Source: JAVBLP01 sp052034625 (GTDB lineage: Bacteria; Elusimicrobiota; Endomicrobiia; Endomicrobiales; Endomicrobiaceae). Taken from it: a stretch of 64,000 bases of DNA. The position numbers were made by a program, and so were the translations under genes. Where the stretch lies: contig JBPOII010000002.1 in assembly GCA_052034625.1 (NCBI GenBank), positions 62,001-126,000 of the forward strand, read 5' to 3'. This document shows, one piece after another, positions 40,074 to 48,935 of the stretch. Every line of letters starts with the position of its first letter. The stretch's first letter is position 1. The notes under the pieces are model-generated. The model was given only the letters and a program-made list of their open reading frames with translations. It was not told the DNA's origin and did not search any database.

Positions 40074-41354
40074 ATGGCCAGCACAATAGTAGCTCCAATA
40101 TTTTTTATAGCTTTAATATTAATACTCGGGCAGGTTTTTTCGGCAACTTTTGAAAAAACCAGAGTGCCGGATGCTCTTCCTCTTATGCTTATAGGAATTC
40201 TGGTCGGACCTATATTACATTTTGTAGAGCCGGCATCTTTTGGAAAAGTAGACAAGATATTTACGGAGATCGTCCTTATAATAGTAATGTTCCACTCCGG
40301 TGCAGGTTTAAGACTTTCCTCTTTAAGAGAATCTCTTGCACAAGGTGCAAATTTTACGGTTATAGCTATATTAGGCGTTATTTTCTCAACATATATTATC
40401 TCTCATTTTGTTCTTGGTTTCCCTCCGCTTTATGCAATAATTCTCGGCAGTATAATTGCCGACAACTCTCTTATAGTCGTCGCTCCTTTGCTTAAAAAAC
40501 TTAGCATATCTTCAAATATGAAAACTATACTTATCATTGAAGGCAGCGTCAATAAAATAATCAATGTTATACTTGTTCTTGCTTTACTTAGTATGTCTTT
40601 ACAAGCGAATTTCAGTGCGGGTGTAATTTTTAAAAGAATATTTTATTCATTTTCTGTCGCTTTTATAATTGGTGTAGTTGCAGGAATTTTTTGGGCAATA
40701 ATATTAAAAAAAATAAGAGAACTTGAAAATGCCAACTCTTTATCTTTTGCCTTCATTCTTCTTGTTTACAGTTTATGTGCAATATTGAAATCCGAAGGAG
40801 CGATAGGTGTTTTAATTTTCGGTTTTACTATAGGCAATATCCGTGTTTTCAGCAAATTATGGGAAGAACGAATAGTTTTTGAAGCTCAGCCTTTTAAATT
40901 AGAAGAGAAAAGTTTTTTCTTGGAAGTAGAATATATCCTTAAAACATTATTTTTTGTTTATATCGGTATCTCTATGACTTTTACAAGCTGGAAGTGGATA
41001 GTTTTAGCATTTATTTTCATGCTTGCTAAAGTATTGTCCAGAATACCTATAGTGAATTATACTCTCAGCAAAGATCTGGACAGACAAGATATCTCCGTTG
41101 CTCTTGCGATGTGTCCTTGCGGCTTATTAAGTGCAGTACTTGCCACAAGTGCGGCACAAACCTTACCTGATGGAGCGGTTATAAAAGATATTGTATATTC
41201 AGTAATATTCTTTTCATTTATTTTTTGTGCTTTAATGGCATTTTTAATAGAGAAAGGATATTTTAAAAGTACTGCAGCTATACTTTTTGCAAGACATAAG
41301 GAAAGGATAAACGCTGAAGCCCAACCCCCTGCTGAAAAAGAAAATCCTGTTTAA
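40074..41354 (+). CDS. Cation:proton antiporter (CPA1/NhaP-like)
   Basis: A membrane protein of about 426 residues with 11-13 hydrophobic segments. IIADNSLIVVAP near 145 corresponds to the conserved acidic ion-binding region of sodium/proton antiporters, and IGVLIFGFTIGNI and VALAMCPCGLLSAVLATS resemble later core helices. The soluble tail is short, about 25 residues. It probably exchanges Na+ or K+ for protons at the inner membrane; the ion cannot be told. I choose ATG 40074, because a TTG five codons earlier falls inside the -10 element. It diverges from bioB, with the BirA operator between them. Confidence 0.82.
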   Translation: MASTIVAPIFFIALILILGQVFSATFEKTRVPDALPLMLIGILVGPILHFVEPASFGKVDKIFTEIVLIIVMFHSGAGLRLSSLRESLAQGANFTVIAILGVIFSTYIISHFVLGFPPLYAIILGSIIADNSLIVVAPLLKKLSISSNMKTILIIEGSVNKIINVILVLALLSMSLQANFSAGVIFKRIFYSFSVAFIIGVVAGIFWAIILKKIRELENANSLSFAFILLVYSLCAILKSEGAIGVLIFGFTIGNIRVFSKLWEERIVFEAQPFKLEEKSFFLEVEYILKTLFFVYIGISMTFTSWKWIVLAFIFMLAKVLSRIPIVNYTLSKDLDRQDISVALAMCPCGLLSAVLATSAAQTLPDGAVIKDIVYSVIFFSFIFCALMAFLIEKGYFKSTAAILFARHKERINAEAQPPAEKENPV

Positions 41355-41359
41355 AAAGT

Positions 41360-41857
41360 TTATATCAGATCATCAAGATCAAAAATCTCTATGTGGTCCA
41401 ATATCAAATCTAAAAGTGCTATGGTTTTTCTGCCATAACGCCAGCCGCAAGCTTCACCCGGATTTAAAATTGTAGTTTGCCCTATTTTTTCTATTTTTAC
41501 TTTGTGCAGATGCCCAAAAAGCATATAATCATAATTGTCTGCTTTTGCAAGAATGTCAGGATTGAAAGATCTATGCTGCATTATAAATCTTTTTCCTGAA
41601 ACTTTAAATTCAAAAGGTGCATGGCTTATCATACCGAAATCCGATATAATATTTTCAAGAGCTGCTTCTTCAATATCATTATTTCCGAAAACCGCTTTAA
41701 AACCGCAATTCAATTTAGAAAATTCTTTAGCTACTGAAGGAGAAAAAATATCTCCGCAATGCAGAACCAAATCTGTATTGCGGAGATTAAAGAAATTTAT
41801 AGCTTTATTAACGCTGCCGACATCATTATGTGTATCAGATATGACGCCTATCAGCAT
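41360..41857 (-). CDS. YfcE/MJ0936-type metallophosphoesterase
   Basis: This 165-residue calcineurin-like phosphoesterase shows all metal motifs in order: SDTHND (7-12), CGDIF (35-39), GNND (59-62) and GHLHK (116-120). Members hydrolyse phosphodiesters or nucleotide derivatives in the cytosol; the natural substrate is usually unknown. It ends 5 bases from the convergent antiporter gene and follows the NifU-like gene by 2 bases, so they are co-transcribed. Confidence 0.87.
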   Translation of the reverse strand: MLIGVISDTHNDVGSVNKAINFFNLRNTDLVLHCGDIFSPSVAKEFSKLNCGFKAVFGNNDIEEAALENIISDFGMISHAPFEFKVSGKRFIMQHRSFNPDILAKADNYDYMLFGHLHKVKIEKIGQTTILNPGEACGWRYGRKTIALLDLILDHIEIFDLDDLI

Positions 41858-41859
41858 AT

Positions 41860-42087
41860 TTATACCGATTCAACTTCTTTTACTTCCGGTACTGCATCTT
41901 TTATAGCTTTAGTTACGCCATACTGCAATGTCATCGCAGCCATAGGGCAGCTGCCGCATGCGCCGGTAAGTTTAACTTTTACTGTTCCGTTTTCATTTAC
42001 ATCAACAAGCTCGACATTTCCGCCGTCTGCCTGCAAATGCGGTCTTACTGTTTCTAATGCTTTTTCTACTTTTTCTTTTAAACTCAT
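41860..42087 (-). CDS. NifU C-terminal-domain-like iron-sulfur scaffold
   Basis: A 75-residue stand-alone Nfu domain with LQADGGNVELVDV near 18-30 and the cluster-binding GACGSCPMA, a CxxC pair that holds a [4Fe-4S] cluster at a dimer interface. GGTGGAG precedes the ATG at 42087; a GTG three codons upstream lies in this ribosome binding site and is rejected as start. It may serve the many FeS enzymes of this anaerobe. Confidence 0.9.
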   Translation of the reverse strand: MSLKEKVEKALETVRPHLQADGGNVELVDVNENGTVKVKLTGACGSCPMAAMTLQYGVTKAIKDAVPEVKEVESV

Positions 42088-42278
42088 AGTCTCCACCTCT
42101 CTTTTTATATTTATTTATTTTAGATATTAAACTACATTTCATAAATAAGGTCAAGAAAATTACATTGATAAAGAACCTTTTTCTTACTTGAGAGATTAGC
42201 AATATTTTGGTAAATTATAAAAATATCTTTAAGATAAAACAAAACATAATATAAGCAATCAAAAAAAGGAATTTCATT

Positions 42279-43346
42279 ATGAAAAAGAAGAATAAATTTA
42301 TTACAGTTTTATTATTGGCTATAATGGTAAATACATTAGCAACCATAACCCTTCCCATAAACAACAATTTTTTGTGGGCAGAAGAGCAAACTGATATAGA
42401 ATCCAAAAATATATTGGAAGCTGCCCAACAAGGAAACGCAGATGCTCAACTTAATTTAGCTGCTATGTATTACAATGGTGAAGACATTGAACAAGATTTT
42501 CAAAAAGCCTTCTTTTGGTTTGAAAAAGCCGCTAAACAAGGAAATGCAGATGCTCAGGCTGCTTTAGCTCATATCTATTTACATGGCAACAATATAAAAC
42601 AAGATTATAAAAAAGCAAAGATTTGGTTTGAAAAAGCGGCTAAACAAGAACATGGGGGTGCTCAACACAATTTAGCTCTTATGTATTATAAAGGTGACGG
42701 CATTAAACAAAATTATAAAAAAGCATTTTATTGGTTTGAAAAATCAGCTCAACAAGATATTGAATTTGCCCAACACAATTTAGCTGTTATGTATTTATAT
42801 GGTGAAGGCATCGAAGAAGATCAGCAAAAAGCCTTCTTTTGGCTTGAAAAAGCCGCTCAAAAAGGACATGCGCCGGCTCAGTATAATTTGGCCCGCATGT
42901 ATGACAAAGGTGAAGGCATTGAACAAGATTTTGAGAAAGCTTTTGGTTGGTATGAAAAGGCTGCTCAACAAGAATTTCCTGATGCTCAATATAACTTAGC
43001 TGCTATGTATGAAAGAGGTGACGGCATAAAGCAAGATTTTGAGAAAGCTTTTGATTTGTATGAAAAAGCCGCTAAACAAGGATATGCACCGGCTCAACAC
43101 AATTTAGCCCTTATGTATTATAAAGGTGACGGCATAAAAAAAGATAATCAAAAAGCTTTTTATTGGTTTGAAAAAGCCGCTCAGCAAGGAAACGGAAATG
43201 CTCAAATTTATTTAGCCGCTATGTATGTAGACGGCAAAGGTACAAATAAAGATGAGCAAAAGGAAATTTATTGGCTTGAAAAAGCGACGGATCAAGGACA
43301 TGAACTTGCCCAAAGTTTATTAGATAAATTAAGAGATAAAAAGTAA
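42279..43346 (+). CDS. Secreted Sel1-repeat protein, larger paralogue
   Basis: The signal peptide ends near LWAEEQ (about residue 36), nearly the same leader as in the protein at 6881-7735. Eight complete 36-residue Sel1 repeats follow, of the pattern AQxNLAxMYxxGDGIxQDxxKAFYWFEKAAxQG, then a short C-terminal cap (LLDKLRDKK). Several repeats are nearly identical at DNA level, which suggests expansion by unequal recombination. AAAGGAA precedes the ATG. No enzymatic domain is present. Confidence 0.85.
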   Translation: MKKKNKFITVLLLAIMVNTLATITLPINNNFLWAEEQTDIESKNILEAAQQGNADAQLNLAAMYYNGEDIEQDFQKAFFWFEKAAKQGNADAQAALAHIYLHGNNIKQDYKKAKIWFEKAAKQEHGGAQHNLALMYYKGDGIKQNYKKAFYWFEKSAQQDIEFAQHNLAVMYLYGEGIEEDQQKAFFWLEKAAQKGHAPAQYNLARMYDKGEGIEQDFEKAFGWYEKAAQQEFPDAQYNLAAMYERGDGIKQDFEKAFDLYEKAAKQGYAPAQHNLALMYYKGDGIKKDNQKAFYWFEKAAQQGNGNAQIYLAAMYVDGKGTNKDEQKEIYWLEKATDQGHELAQSLLDKLRDKK

Positions 43347-43516
43347 ATTTTCAAATTCAGATAAGATCCATCAAAATAAAACTAAAAGAATCTTTTATAA
43401 TTATTTAGATGAAAATTATATTTTCCAGATAAGATGATGACAGCTATAATAATAATTGTTATAATATCAACAAATATAAGACTTTTTCTCCGTATTAACC
43501 AATAAATTTAGTATTT

Positions 43517-43553
43517 AAACAGAGCCCTGTGAAATATTTCACAGGGCTCTGTT
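43517..43553 (-). terminator. Long perfect hairpin terminator between convergent genes
   Basis: AACAGAGCCCTGTGAAAT pairs with its complement after a very short loop (arms of about 17 bases). The hairpin lies just past the stop of the PLD/VWA gene on the minus strand and about 170 bases past the Sel1 gene on the plus strand. T-rich sequence flanks it on both sides, so it could work in both directions. Confidence 0.75.
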
Positions 43554-43562
43554 TATATTTTA

Positions 43563-46500
43563 TTATTGATTTACTGTATAGTATACGGTAGTTTCACGTC
43601 TAATTTTTTGAGTTTGAAGCAACTTTCTTCTCTTTTGATATTCTTTTCTTACATTTTTTAACTGTTTAACTTCTTTTTCCAATAATCTTTTTTGTTGTTT
43701 CAAGTCAGCTTTTTGCTCAATATAAATATCTTTGCTATCTTTTAAAAGTTTAACCTCTTTATTAAAAGATAACAGTTCTTTTTTCTTTGAATCTATTTTT
43801 TGTTGCATTGACAAACTTTTTGAAGGTTCAGATGCAATCCCTACAATATGAAAAGAGTGATTGCCGGGTGTATTAAGTGTTAACGGCACACCGAAAAGAC
43901 CATCACTTGCTTGGCCGTCACCATGTTTTCCATCGTCATAAAGATTGACTTTAGTAATTTTAGTTTCTCCGGAAGATACCGGGGAAGTCCATTCTGCTGT
44001 AATCGTAGCATTGGTAAGAGCTTGATTCTCTTGAAGCATGCGACAAAGCAGCGTTATCTCTTTTTCTCCTGCTTTAACTGCTACAGCTTCAGCTTTTATA
44101 GTCGTTGGAGCTTTTGCTAAAACCATAACATATATCTTGCCTGAATACTGCTCGGACACTTCTTCTTGAAGTCTTAACTCTATTTCAGGGAAGTATTTTT
44201 TAATCTTCCTTTTATCTTGCTTGAATTGAACCACTTGATAACTCTTACCTTTGGCTGATTTTTCTTTTTTTATCAATCGTACGCTCTTCTTTGCCGCAAC
44301 AGGTTCAACTAAATTTGCAGCTGAAATTGAACTGTCTGCCTCATCAAGCTGAATCACCTGAAAAGAATCCAAAACTTCTGGAATTTCAATTTTGACTACC
44401 GGCGAATTTTTTGTTAGTTCATATGGCGGATCTAAAATTACAGATGCGTCCATAATATCCCCTGCAATTTCCGCAAATCGCTTTTTTAAATTTATCGGAT
44501 CTTCATCAATTTGTGCAAAAGACCCTGCACTAGCATACGCCATATCTGCTAAAACCGCTGTAGGTCCTTCTGAACTAAACGGGCTAAAAGCACCGAAAGC
44601 AATTGAGTGGATTTCAACGTTCGCTGCAACTAATTTCGGATAAACTGTTTCTGCATAAGGCTCCCTGTTTTCTTGTCCATCTGTAAAAAAGACTACAATT
44701 CGTCTTTTATGGCCGGATACATTATTAAAGCGATTTAAAGCGGCTTCCAAAGCTAAGCCATAGCAAGTCCAAGAACTTATCTGATCGTGGGCTGTAATTG
44801 AATCGATCTCATCATTTAATATTTGGATATGCTGTGGAGTAAGCTTCTCCAGTCTGCCGGCTGATTCATTTTTATTATTTTCTACAGCTTTACCAAAACG
44901 TACTATACTGATGCGGTGTTTGCCGTCTTTACTGAGAAGCTCCAAAAATAATTTAGCTGCACTTTTCATTGCATCCAACTTAGTACTTGTACCGCCAATG
45001 ACTTTTGAATTCATAGAGCCACTGCGATCCAAAACCAAAATAATATCTGAGTCAGATGCAGGCATCATATTCTCACTAGACAAAGCTGCCATAGCTCTCT
45101 GCAAATACTGATTTGCTAATGCAGGATCTTTAACGATTATAGTCTGTTCATCATTGCTATGCATTCCGCTCTGTGACCAATTCATAGATCCGAAAAGCAA
45201 GGAACCTCTTTTTGCATAGCGTGTATCCCTATATGCATCTGCTAATGCGATCTTATTGTGAATCTTGTCAGCTTTTTTAATATAAGCATTTTCACGTCCT
45301 TTAAAATAGCTAAAAATAGGGTCGGGATTTTCATTTCCAAACAGTCCATAAAAAGGCTTACCGCTGTTTATATAACTACCTAAATCTTTTTCCATTAAAT
45401 ATGTAGATCCGCATAATGTATCATTAAGATTAGTACTTGGTGTCCATTGTTCTAACAACATAATCAAATTATGTTGAGCTGAATTGATAAACAGAGATAA
45501 ATCTTTATATAAATTTATTTCCGGCAACTTAGAGGGTGAAAAATGCACAGTCCATAAAAACTTCCCCTGAGGATAAAAATAAGGATTTTCAATATTAAAA
45601 GTTGTTGTACTTATTGCCGCCTTAAACTTCCCAAATGATGCATTTTCTTTATCAGGCTCAATTTGTGTTCCTCCCCACATATGGTTAAATTCCTTATAAA
45701 AAGCACTGCATATTTCCTTCTCATCCGTTAAAATTGCGTCTTCACTCAAAGATAACATTGCGGCAGTTAGATTTCCGGAGCCTGTCCACAACTTAGGACT
45801 TTCAGTTCCACCATCAATCAATACATATTTACTATGCTGTAATTGACGTTCCTGCACATACTTTTTATTAGTATTTTTGTCTCCATATGGATGTGTCGGA
45901 GAAGCACGATATATTTCTACAAAGTCAAAAGCAGTATATGAATCATAACTGTTATTTCCTCCAACTGTAATAGTCAATTTGCCGTTTTTTACTTCTACTC
46001 GTCGAGAATTAGCCACAACTTCTCCACTTACAAGTTTTTCACTTCCACCTTCTACTTTTGAACATGTAAATTCACCTCTCTCCTTTTTTTCATATTCATA
46101 AAACTTGCCTGGGCGAGTAAAGACAGTTTGATCTTGTACTTTGATATAGTTAAAGGTTTTTCGATCCGGTGAGCCCACATTGACCAACACATAATAAAAC
46201 CCATTATCTAGTTTTATTGACCATTTAGCACTTTGTTTATTGTTTTGTATAACAAATACATCGCTTAATAATGATGATGAATATTCCGTTGAATTTGTCT
46301 TTTCAATATTACCGGTACTTTTAACTTCCCAACCATAGGTGTGTCCATTCTTGCGATCTCCGTAAGCATTACCATAATCCGGCAGAAAACCTTTAGGCAC
46401 AAAACTGCCATCTATTTGAAAATTAATACGGCATACTAAGGCAGGAAGATTATTGTCTGCTATTTGAACAGGTCCTCGTAAAGCACGCTGATAGCCGTCT

Positions 46501-46826
46501 CCAAAACGATGTCCGGCATTTCCAATTATGCGAACTTGTTTGCCTTCTGCTGCCGCCGCCGCTAAGGCATCTCCAATTTCTTCTACTCCACCAAAAGACA
46601 TTGTACAAACATCAATAGATTGTTTTGCTGAATTAATAAGTTCTATTATCTTAGCTTTAAAATCCACATCTCCGTGAGCATCATTGTTTAACCAGGCAAA
46701 CCTTTTATCAACTGTTTTATTGAAGTATGCCTCTGTTTTACTCCAAGCTGTTGACTCAAAGAAGCAGCATAAAAACAACCACAACATTCCATAGACGAAA
46801 AACTTTTTGACGCTTTTCTTTTTCAT
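43563..46826 (-). CDS. Secreted phospholipase D-like / malectin-like / von Willebrand A protein (1087 aa)
   Basis: A signal-anchor-like hydrophobic N-terminus (about 10-28) is followed by a PLD fold. Its first half is at about 50-110; the HxK motifs are QHSKYVLIDG near 330 and IHNKIALADA near 522. Between the PLD parts lies a beta-rich malectin-like insert (about 130-320; YGDRKNGHTYGWEV, then FDFVEIY). A VWA domain with the MIDAS motif LDRSGSMNS starts near 598. The C-terminal part has a calcium-activated-channel-regulator-like segment (NLYDDGKHGDGQASDGLFG) and ends in a coiled coil (about 1015-1075). AAGGAGG precedes the ATG. It probably acts at or outside the cell surface; the substrate is unknown. 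Confidence 0.82.
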   Translation of the reverse strand: MKKKSVKKFFVYGMLWLFLCCFFESTAWSKTEAYFNKTVDKRFAWLNNDAHGDVDFKAKIIELINSAKQSIDVCTMSFGGVEEIGDALAAAAAEGKQVRIIGNAGHRFGDGYQRALRGPVQIADNNLPALVCRINFQIDGSFVPKGFLPDYGNAYGDRKNGHTYGWEVKSTGNIEKTNSTEYSSSLLSDVFVIQNNKQSAKWSIKLDNGFYYVLVNVGSPDRKTFNYIKVQDQTVFTRPGKFYEYEKKERGEFTCSKVEGGSEKLVSGEVVANSRRVEVKNGKLTITVGGNNSYDSYTAFDFVEIYRASPTHPYGDKNTNKKYVQERQLQHSKYVLIDGGTESPKLWTGSGNLTAAMLSLSEDAILTDEKEICSAFYKEFNHMWGGTQIEPDKENASFGKFKAAISTTTFNIENPYFYPQGKFLWTVHFSPSKLPEINLYKDLSLFINSAQHNLIMLLEQWTPSTNLNDTLCGSTYLMEKDLGSYINSGKPFYGLFGNENPDPIFSYFKGRENAYIKKADKIHNKIALADAYRDTRYAKRGSLLFGSMNWSQSGMHSNDEQTIIVKDPALANQYLQRAMAALSSENMMPASDSDIILVLDRSGSMNSKVIGGTSTKLDAMKSAAKLFLELLSKDGKHRISIVRFGKAVENNKNESAGRLEKLTPQHIQILNDEIDSITAHDQISSWTCYGLALEAALNRFNNVSGHKRRIVVFFTDGQENREPYAETVYPKLVAANVEIHSIAFGAFSPFSSEGPTAVLADMAYASAGSFAQIDEDPINLKKRFAEIAGDIMDASVILDPPYELTKNSPVVKIEIPEVLDSFQVIQLDEADSSISAANLVEPVAAKKSVRLIKKEKSAKGKSYQVVQFKQDKRKIKKYFPEIELRLQEEVSEQYSGKIYVMVLAKAPTTIKAEAVAVKAGEKEITLLCRMLQENQALTNATITAEWTSPVSSGETKITKVNLYDDGKHGDGQASDGLFGVPLTLNTPGNHSFHIVGIASEPSKSLSMQQKIDSKKKELLSFNKEVKLLKDSKDIYIEQKADLKQQKRLLEKEVKQLKNVRKEYQKRRKLLQTQKIRRETTVYYTVNQ

Positions 46827-47021
46827 AATACCTCCTTAACAAAATAAACTTCTATATGCAGAAAAATCGCATATCCATAAGAAAGTGATTCTTTTTCAAA
46901 AAAACTTTTGATTTTAATTATTTACAATTAATTATACCTTTTATTAATAAGAAAATGTACATAAAAGCAGTTAAGATTATAAGCTTTTAATTTACAGTCA
47001 GACACTATATTCGGAAAAACA

Positions 47022-47054
47022 ATAGGCAAGCTCAATTTAATTGAGCTTGCCTAT
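47022..47054 (-). terminator. Rho-independent terminator after the short lipoprotein gene
   Basis: ATAGGCAAGCTCAAT and ATTGAGCTTGCCTAT form a perfect 15-pair stem with a three-base loop. On the minus strand it is followed by TGTTTTT. It lies 28 bases past the stop at 47083. Confidence 0.85.
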
Positions 47055-47082
47055 AAAATCAAAAAATTTTAATTTCTGTTTC

Positions 47083-47610
47083 CTATATCTGTTCTGCGTT
47101 TGATTTCAGAACAAATTTGAATTCTTTAGTTAATCCTTTCCAAGTAATGTTTACAGTAATATTTGCATCTTCATTGGAATAGAAAGTATCTTTTGCAGTG
47201 AACCCTGTCTTGACATATTGTACTACATTCGTATTGTCCGAATGAAAAGTCCAGGTGTCGGCTGCAGAACTAATAGGCACATATAAAACTTTCCCTGTAT
47301 CTGTGTTTTTTAATTCAAAAAAGAATATATAGTTTTTATCGTTTTGTATTGTAAAACTTTCATTAATGGTAATAATTTTATCGCTGAAAAGAAGTGCGGT
47401 GATTGCATATATTGAACTATCTAATGCAGCATTAGCATTTATTGCTTCTATTTCATCTTGCTGCATTGTGTTTGGAGGAGGAGTTGTTCCAACTATATTT
47501 AATTCTTCTCCAACGGCTTTAACAATTCTTTCTACATCTTCTTTATCGCAAGACACAAAAAAACCAAATGCTACAAACATACTTAAAGCCAGCATTAAAC
47601 CTTTTTTCAT
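47083..47610 (-). CDS. Predicted lipoprotein, shorter member of a paralogous pair
   Basis: A protein of about 175 residues with lipobox FFVSC (Cys about 21). The mature domain contains FTIQNDKNYIFFFELKNTDTGKVLY, FTAKDTFYSNEDANITVNITW and KGLTKEFKFVLKSN. These blocks align with the N-terminal half of the protein encoded immediately upstream at 47738-48727. AGAGAGGGG precedes the ATG at 47610; earlier in-frame codons lack a ribosome binding site. Function unknown; cell-envelope location is inferred from the lipobox. Confidence 0.75.
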   Translation of the reverse strand: MKKGLMLALSMFVAFGFFVSCDKEDVERIVKAVGEELNIVGTTPPPNTMQQDEIEAINANAALDSSIYAITALLFSDKIITINESFTIQNDKNYIFFFELKNTDTGKVLYVPISSAADTWTFHSDNTNVVQYVKTGFTAKDTFYSNEDANITVNITWKGLTKEFKFVLKSNAEQI

Positions 47611-47737
47611 TTCAACCCCTCTCTTTTTATATTTTTGCTGCAACATCATATCTCTCTTTTTTGAGATTTTCAAAGCACCATAATTATAGCAAATTGTCTT
47701 TCTGTATAAAAACTTTAAATTATGTTTTTATAAACAA

Positions 47738-48727
47738 TTAAAAATAATTTACAAAAATTTTTGAAATGCGGCCAAGCGCCGGATTATGTTTACTTGTAAA
47801 AGTCCTTGTAATCAACAGACATTTCCCGGGTGCTTTGCCGTAAACATTTGCAACATCGTATACATAATAGACAACCGGAAAATTTTCAGGACATATAACT
47901 GAACGCCTTTCTTCATAAACCGTAACGGGAGAGCCATCAAGAGTTGCACTACAATAATAGTTAACATTATCCCCGCTTATTATGTAATCACTTCCGTTTT
48001 TTTTGATAAAAACACTTATGCCTTCCGGTGCGATAAGCTCAGTTGATGTTACGCTATAGTCTATAGTTCTGGAATCAATAACAGGTATATATGCGGTATC
48101 TAAAACCGCATCGTTTAATTGATCTGCTGTTAATCCGTCAGTATAAATATATGGTTCGCTATACGGCGGTTCAAACTCATACAAAACCCATCTAAATGCT
48201 ACAATATCCGGGCTTGGGTTTTCTTTATTTGATTTTAGAACAAACTTGAAGTTTTTATGTAATCCTTTCCAAAAAACATCTACAGAAATATTTGCATTAT
48301 TATCAGAGTAGAAAGAACTGCCTGCAGTAAAACCAGTATTTTCTTTTTTTGTTACAGCTGTATTATCTGATGAAAACTCCCAGTCTGAAACTGGAATATC
48401 TTTATAATAAATATCCCCGGAATTTTTATTTTTTAATCCAAAAACGAAATAATAATTTGCATTATTTGTTATCGTAAATTCTTTAGAACTTTCATAAACA
48501 GAATAAGAAGAAAAACGAAGTTCATATATTTCATAATCAGCAGACTGTAATATCTCTGAATTCTCTATTTCATTTATTTCAGCTTCGGGCATTGTGTTCT
48601 CAAAACCTGTGGTTTTAACATCAACAAAACCGCTGCCAAAAACTATATTATTATATTCTACAGAGCAGGATGCAAAAAAACTTAATAGAATGATCATGCT
48701 TGCAGCAAATATTAACATTTTTTTCAT
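47738..48727 (-). CDS. Predicted lipoprotein, longer member of a paralogous pair
   Basis: A 329-residue protein with lipobox SFFASC (Cys about 21). Residues about 55-170 match the neighbouring 175-residue lipoprotein: FTITNNANYYFVFGLKNKNSG, FTAGSSFYSDNNANISVDVFW, KGLHKNFKFVLKSN. A second, unrelated domain of about 150 residues follows (YSVTSTELIAPEGISVFI, VYYVYDVANVYGKAPGKCL). Tandem duplication with later domain gain or loss is likely. I do not recognise either domain. Confidence 0.75.
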   Translation of the reverse strand: MKKMLIFAASMIILLSFFASCSVEYNNIVFGSGFVDVKTTGFENTMPEAEINEIENSEILQSADYEIYELRFSSYSVYESSKEFTITNNANYYFVFGLKNKNSGDIYYKDIPVSDWEFSSDNTAVTKKENTGFTAGSSFYSDNNANISVDVFWKGLHKNFKFVLKSNKENPSPDIVAFRWVLYEFEPPYSEPYIYTDGLTADQLNDAVLDTAYIPVIDSRTIDYSVTSTELIAPEGISVFIKKNGSDYIISGDNVNYYCSATLDGSPVTVYEERRSVICPENFPVVYYVYDVANVYGKAPGKCLLITRTFTSKHNPALGRISKIFVNYF

Positions 48728-48801
48728 GTCAGTTCCTCTGTTACATATATTCTGCTTTAATATTATCAGTTAAATATATATTTGAATTAAAGATAAAGAA
48801 G

Positions 48802-48875
48802 CGCGCCCAAGAGGAGTCGAACCTCTAACCTTTTGATTCGTAGTCAAACGCTCTATCCAGTTGAGCTATGGGCGC
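48802..48875 (-). tRNA. tRNA-Arg (anticodon ACG)
   Basis: The minus strand folds as a full cloverleaf. The acceptor GCGCCCA pairs with TGGGCGC. The D arm contains AGCTCAACTGGATAGAGC, the anticodon stem TTTGA/TCAAA encloses CTACGAA with ACG, and the T arm is AGAGG-TTCGACT-CCTCT. CCA is not encoded. It is single, in the gap between a lipoprotein gene and the helicase gene. Confidence 0.95.
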
Positions 48876-48935
48876 ATAAAATTATTCAGGATTGCGGGAT
48901 ATTCATTTTATTTGATTTTATAGTTAATGTCAAAC

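Noticed and set aside
42420..43330. Periodic DNA repeat suggesting CRISPR or tandem array
   Set aside because: The 108-base period is in frame and equals 36-residue Sel1 repeats within a coding gene.
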